In this document: positions 61,103 to 64,000 of the stretch, in pieces
Layout of the letters: each line of letters opens with the position of its first letter
How positions within the stretch are numbered: the first letter of the stretch is position 1
Source of the DNA: Tenacibaculum gallaicum
GTDB taxonomy: Bacteria; Bacteroidota; Bacteroidia; Flavobacteriales; Flavobacteriaceae
Direction: 5' to 3'
DNA: 64,000 nucleotides
NCBI RefSeq assembly: GCF_003387615.1
Contig: NZ_QUNS01000002.1
Coordinates: 513,461-577,460 of the forward strand
Translations under genes and position numbers: made by a program
The notes under the pieces: model-generated
What the model saw: only the letters and a program-made list of their open reading frames with translations
Told to the model about the DNA's origin: nothing
Database searches by the model: none

Positions 61103-61702
61103 TTATTTATTTAAAGCTATGAGTTTCACCTCTGCATTTTGATTGAACAGATACACGCGCTTATTTTCTAAATTTAAGCATTCGTAGCGTGTTCTGCGTT
61201 TATTTCCTCTTTTATATAGTTTTTCTTTAAACTGAAAAACACTTCCGTTTGGAACTTCAAAGATAAAGTTCTTTCCGTCTTCTGATTTTCCTTCTCGTAA
61301 AGCCAATGATAAATTTACATCGGTATCGGTACTTGCTTTCGGATTTTTTAAGTAGTTGGCTAAATAGGGTAAAATATGTTTAGGGTAAATCTCAGGCTGT
61401 AAAAAAGGCAGCATTAAATGCTGAAATACTGTTTTCCATTCTTTACCATGCGGTTGTACTCTTCCAAATTTTTGATAGGTAACATGATGTGCAATTTCAT
61501 GAATTAAGGTTAATAAAAACTGATACGGATTCAGATTATTGTTGACCGTAATTTGCATGTGTCCGTTTGGCAATCGACGAAAATCACCATGTTTGGTCTG
61601 ACGTTCGCTTACTATTTTCAAATTGATTTTATGTTCAATAATTAAATATTCAACTAACGGAATTGCTTCTTCAGGGATGTATTTAATCAGTATTTTTTTC
61701 AA
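61103..61702 (-). CDS. SprT-like zinc metallopeptidase domain protein
   Basis: The 199-residue protein has HEIAHHVTYQ, the HExxH zinc-binding motif, inside a SprT-like domain with GHMQITVNNNLNPYQFLLTLIHE and HGKEWKTVF. The C-terminal part (RRTRYECLNLENKRVYLF) lacks the four-cysteine zinc ribbon common in SprT/Spartan. Possible DNA-protein crosslink or protein turnover functions are inferred from the family only. Confidence 0.85.
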   Translation of the reverse strand: MKKILIKYIPEEAIPLVEYLIIEHKINLKIVSERQTKHGDFRRLPNGHMQITVNNNLNPYQFLLTLIHEIAHHVTYQKFGRVQPHGKEWKTVFQHLMLPFLQPEIYPKHILPYLANYLKNPKASTDTDVNLSLALREGKSEDGKNFIFEVPNGSVFQFKEKLYKRGNKRRTRYECLNLENKRVYLFNQNAEVKLIALNK

Positions 61703-61739
61703 AAGTCAGTTCGAGTGGTTTTTTATTTTGAAATAAAAA

Positions 61740-61850
61740 GGAAAAATAAAAATTGTATCGAGAACTAGCTAGTACTTCTCGATATAATTTTCTTTTCAAT
61801 TATGTTGAACGAAAATCACTCGAAGTGACAATCGTTATTTCTCTACGGAG
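61740..61850. repeat. Degenerate interspersed repeat
   Basis: This stretch between two minus-strand genes contains TCGAGAACTAGCTAGTACTTCTCGA, a palindromic stem, and AAATCACTCGAAGTGACAATCG, fragments of the family seen at 34-36 kb. Confidence 0.5.
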
Positions 61851-62523
61851 TAGAACTTGAAACTTGTAAAACTTTACCGTTGTAATACTTATTACCTGTT
61901 AAAGCAAAATCAAAAATGTAATTAGCCATTTCTTTAGCCGATAAAGGAGCTTCATAACCAGGAAAAGCTTCTTCTAACATTTCTGTTTGTACGGCACCTA
62001 ACGCTAACACATTAAAAGCTATTTGTTGTTCTTTGTATTCTTCAGCTAGTAATTCTGATAAAGTAATTACTGCGCCTTTAGCAGAACTATAAGCTGCTAA
62101 TCCAGGAAACTTCATACTACCTTGAACTCCTCCCATACTACTTACCGTTACTACGTGACTTCCTTGTTGCATAAATGGTAGTAAGTTTTTTGTTAATTCG
62201 GCAACTGCAAAAACATTTACTTTATAAACCTCTTCAAAATCTTGGGTGGTTAATTGTTCAAAAGGTTTATTAATTAATTTTCCAGCATTATTGATAAGGA
62301 TGTCTACCTTTTTCCATTCAGTTGAAACAAAATCAACCGATTTTTTTATGTCACTTTCGTCAGATAAATCAACGGAAATAGTTGTAATGTTTGAATGATT
62401 TATTTGTTCTAAAGGTTTTGTGTTTCTAGATAGCGCTAATACCTGATGTCCTTGATTAGCAAATTGCTGTGCTAATTCAAAACCAATACCTCTACTAGTT
62501 CCTGTAATAACAATGTTCTTCAT
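61843..62523 (-). CDS. SDR-family oxidoreductase
   Basis: The 226-residue protein has a Rossmann GTSRGIGFELA, NNAGKL, a catalytic Tyr-x3-Lys in LAAYSSAKGA and the upstream Ser in VSSMGG. These are the classical short-chain dehydrogenase/reductase features. The substrate is unknown. It is divergent from the following amidohydrolase. Confidence 0.92.
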   Translation of the reverse strand: MKNIVITGTSRGIGFELAQQFANQGHQVLALSRNTKPLEQINHSNITTISVDLSDESDIKKSVDFVSTEWKKVDILINNAGKLINKPFEQLTTQDFEEVYKVNVFAVAELTKNLLPFMQQGSHVVTVSSMGGVQGSMKFPGLAAYSSAKGAVITLSELLAEEYKEQQIAFNVLALGAVQTEMLEEAFPGYEAPLSAKEMANYIFDFALTGNKYYNGKVLQVSSSTP

Positions 62524-62597
62524 GTAATTGGCAAAATTTAAAAAGGCAAGCTACATAAAAATCACTACATTTATTGCTTAATCATTCTTAAATTATC

Positions 62598-63881
62598 ATG
62601 AAAAAAATATTTTTTTTAGCGCTATTCTTAACAATGTCAATGACAATATTTGCTCAAAATACTTATATATTTTGCGGAAAATTAATTGATACAGAAAAAG
62701 GAAATATAAAAGAAGAACAAACCGTTATTGTAAAAGGAAATAAAATTGTTGAAGTGTTAAAAGGGTACGTTAACCCAGAAAACTCTGATGATGTAATAAT
62801 TGACTTAAAAGACAAAGTGGTAATGCCTGGACTGATTGATATGCATGTACATATAGAAAGTGAGCATAGTCCAAAATCGAGATTAGAAAAATATATATTG
62901 AATGATGCTGATAGAGCTTATAACTCGGTAAAATTTGCAGAAACAACCTTATTAAATGGTTTTACAACAGTGAGAGATTTAGGAGGAACAGGAGTCAATA
63001 TTTCTTTGGCAAAAGCAATTAAAGCAGGAAAAATCACAGGCCCTAGAGTATTCACGGCTGGTAAATCATTAGCAACTACGGGCGGGCATGCAGACCCAAC
63101 GAATGGAAGTAGTAGAAAATTACTAGGAAACCCTGGTCCTAAAGAAGGGGTGGTAAACTCAGTTGAAGATGCTAAAAAAGCAGTACGTCAACGGTATAAA
63201 AATGGAGCAGATTGTATTAAAATTACAGCGACAGGCGGTGTGTTGAGTGTAGCTAAAAGTGGTGACAACCCTCAATTTACTATTGAAGAAGTAAAAGCAA
63301 TTTGTGAAACTGCAAAAGATTATGGAATGCATGTAGCTGCTCATGCTCATGGAGATGAAGGCATGCAACGTGCGATTATTGGAGGAGTAAAAACTATTGA
63401 ACATGGAACTTATATGAGTGATGAAACGATGGAGTTGATGAAAAAACACGATGCGTATTTAGTTCCTACCATTACGGCAGGAAAAGAGGTTGAAGAGAAA
63501 GCAAAAGTAAAAGGTTTTTATCCAGAAATTGTAGTACCTAAAGCGTTGGCTGTTGGTCCACAAATACAAGGAACTTTTGGTAGAGCTTATAAAAAAGGAG
63601 TTAAAATAGCTTTTGGTACAGATGCAGGAGTTTTTAAACATGGAAAAAACGGAAAAGAGTTTGGGTATATGGTAGAAGCAGGAATGCCTGTTGTAGAGAC
63701 CATTCAATCTGCTACAATAACTAATGCAGCATTGTTAGGGATGAAAAATGAGCTAGGGCAAATTAAAAAGGGGTTTTTAGCAGATATAATTGCAGTAGAG
63801 GAAGACCCAACTCAAAATATTCATATAATGGAAAAAGTAGTTTTTGTGATGAAAAATGGAGAGGTATTTAGAAAAGATTAA
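62598..63881 (+). CDS. Exported amidohydrolase (imidazolonepropionase-like)
   Basis: The 427-residue enzyme has a signal peptide (IFFLALFLTMSMTIFAQ) and the amidohydrolase metal-binding motifs: HVHIE (HxH) with MPGLIDMHV, a TTGGHADP stretch, a Lys-containing CIKITATGG, HVAAHAHGDEG, EHGTY and FGTDAGVF with the metal-binding Asp. It probably hydrolyses a peptide-like or amide substrate outside the cytoplasm (Xaa-Pro dipeptidase-like). It forms a single-gene unit. Confidence 0.92.
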   Translation: MKKIFFLALFLTMSMTIFAQNTYIFCGKLIDTEKGNIKEEQTVIVKGNKIVEVLKGYVNPENSDDVIIDLKDKVVMPGLIDMHVHIESEHSPKSRLEKYILNDADRAYNSVKFAETTLLNGFTTVRDLGGTGVNISLAKAIKAGKITGPRVFTAGKSLATTGGHADPTNGSSRKLLGNPGPKEGVVNSVEDAKKAVRQRYKNGADCIKITATGGVLSVAKSGDNPQFTIEEVKAICETAKDYGMHVAAHAHGDEGMQRAIIGGVKTIEHGTYMSDETMELMKKHDAYLVPTITAGKEVEEKAKVKGFYPEIVVPKALAVGPQIQGTFGRAYKKGVKIAFGTDAGVFKHGKNGKEFGYMVEAGMPVVETIQSATITNAALLGMKNELGQIKKGFLADIIAVEEDPTQNIHIMEKVVFVMKNGEVFRKD

Positions 63882-63905
63882 TAATAAATAAGAACTTTTA
63901 ATTAC

Positions 63906-63930
63906 TGAGTCGTCCTGAAATAGGTTGACA
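63906..63930 (+). mobile_element. Possible terminus of an IS3-type element at the right edge
   Basis: The stretch beginning TGAGTCGTCCTGAAATAG and continuing GTTGACAG resembles the ends of IS3-family elements I recall from flavobacteria. It lies 25 bases past the amidohydrolase stop and the remainder of an element would be outside the window. This is recollection, not a database match. Confidence 0.25.
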
Positions 63931-63950
63931 GTTTTTATAAAATATTAATT

Positions 63951-63982
63951 AAACCTTTGAAGCTAGCTTCAAAGGTTTTTTG
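63951..63982 (+). terminator. Terminator after the amidohydrolase gene
   Basis: A perfect 28-base palindrome (AAACCTTTGAAGCT and its complement) with the T tract TTTTTTG following. Confidence 0.75.
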
Positions 63983-64000
63983 TTGTGTATAAAGTTAGGT

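Overview
The window looks like a chromosomal segment of a marine flavobacterium (Bacteroidetes, Flavobacteriaceae), with Tenacibaculum or a close relative most likely. The signs are very low G+C, few Shine-Dalgarno sequences, several matches to the flavobacterial promoter (TTG, 17-23 bases, TAnnTTTG), three large secreted proteins with the type B sorting domain of the type IX secretion system (T9SS), a Bacteroidetes-type TssD (Hcp) protein, a PUR-domain DUF3276 protein and a menaquinone-type isochorismate synthase. The genus is inferred from these traits, not from a marker gene.

Layout. 1-2.6 kb: the start of a DUF5916-like secreted protein, sucC and a secreted orphan. 2.6-4.6 kb: uvrB. 4.6-12.9 kb: three giant T9SS cargo proteins that share modules with one another. 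13-17.1 kb: an ABC-2 exporter and a two-component pair. 17.2-21.8 kb: housekeeping genes (coaE, YbbR, yajC, DUF1573 lipoprotein, nusB, leucine dehydrogenase). 21.9-29.8 kb: ABC exporter, PUR protein, menF with a hydrolase and a hotdog thioesterase, tsaC/sua5, a ceramidase-like membrane protein and a glycosyltransferase.

29.8-47.5 kb is the accessory zone. It holds a MACPF (perforin-like) operon with two paralogous companions. It also holds a cluster of flavobacterial interspersed repeats. After holA comes an orphan TssD-effector-immunity cassette of about 5 kb, whose far end carries a second, about 90% identical copy of the last 186 bp of holA. Beyond that are an RloC-like Zn-hook ATPase of the anticodon-nuclease type, a G+C-rich 21-bp tandem array and an oxidoreductase pseudogene. 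This zone looks like a hotspot for conflict genes.

46-56 kb: a class C serine hydrolase, an esterase and then a tightly packed xanthine dehydrogenase operon (xdhA, xdhB, acetyltransferase, membrane protein, xdhC, Crp-type regulator, transporter, acetyltransferase). 56-64 kb: a cysteine-less zinc-ribbon-type coiled-coil protein, Nif3-like protein, lpxK, manC, SprT-like protease, SDR and an exported amidohydrolase. No rRNA, tRNA or CRISPR array was recognised.

The best candidates for something undescribed are (i) the TssD/effector/duplicated-lipoprotein cassette bracketed by the holA 3' duplication, and (ii) the MACPF operon in which the pore-former and its two companions appear to share an N-terminal domain and lack signal peptides.
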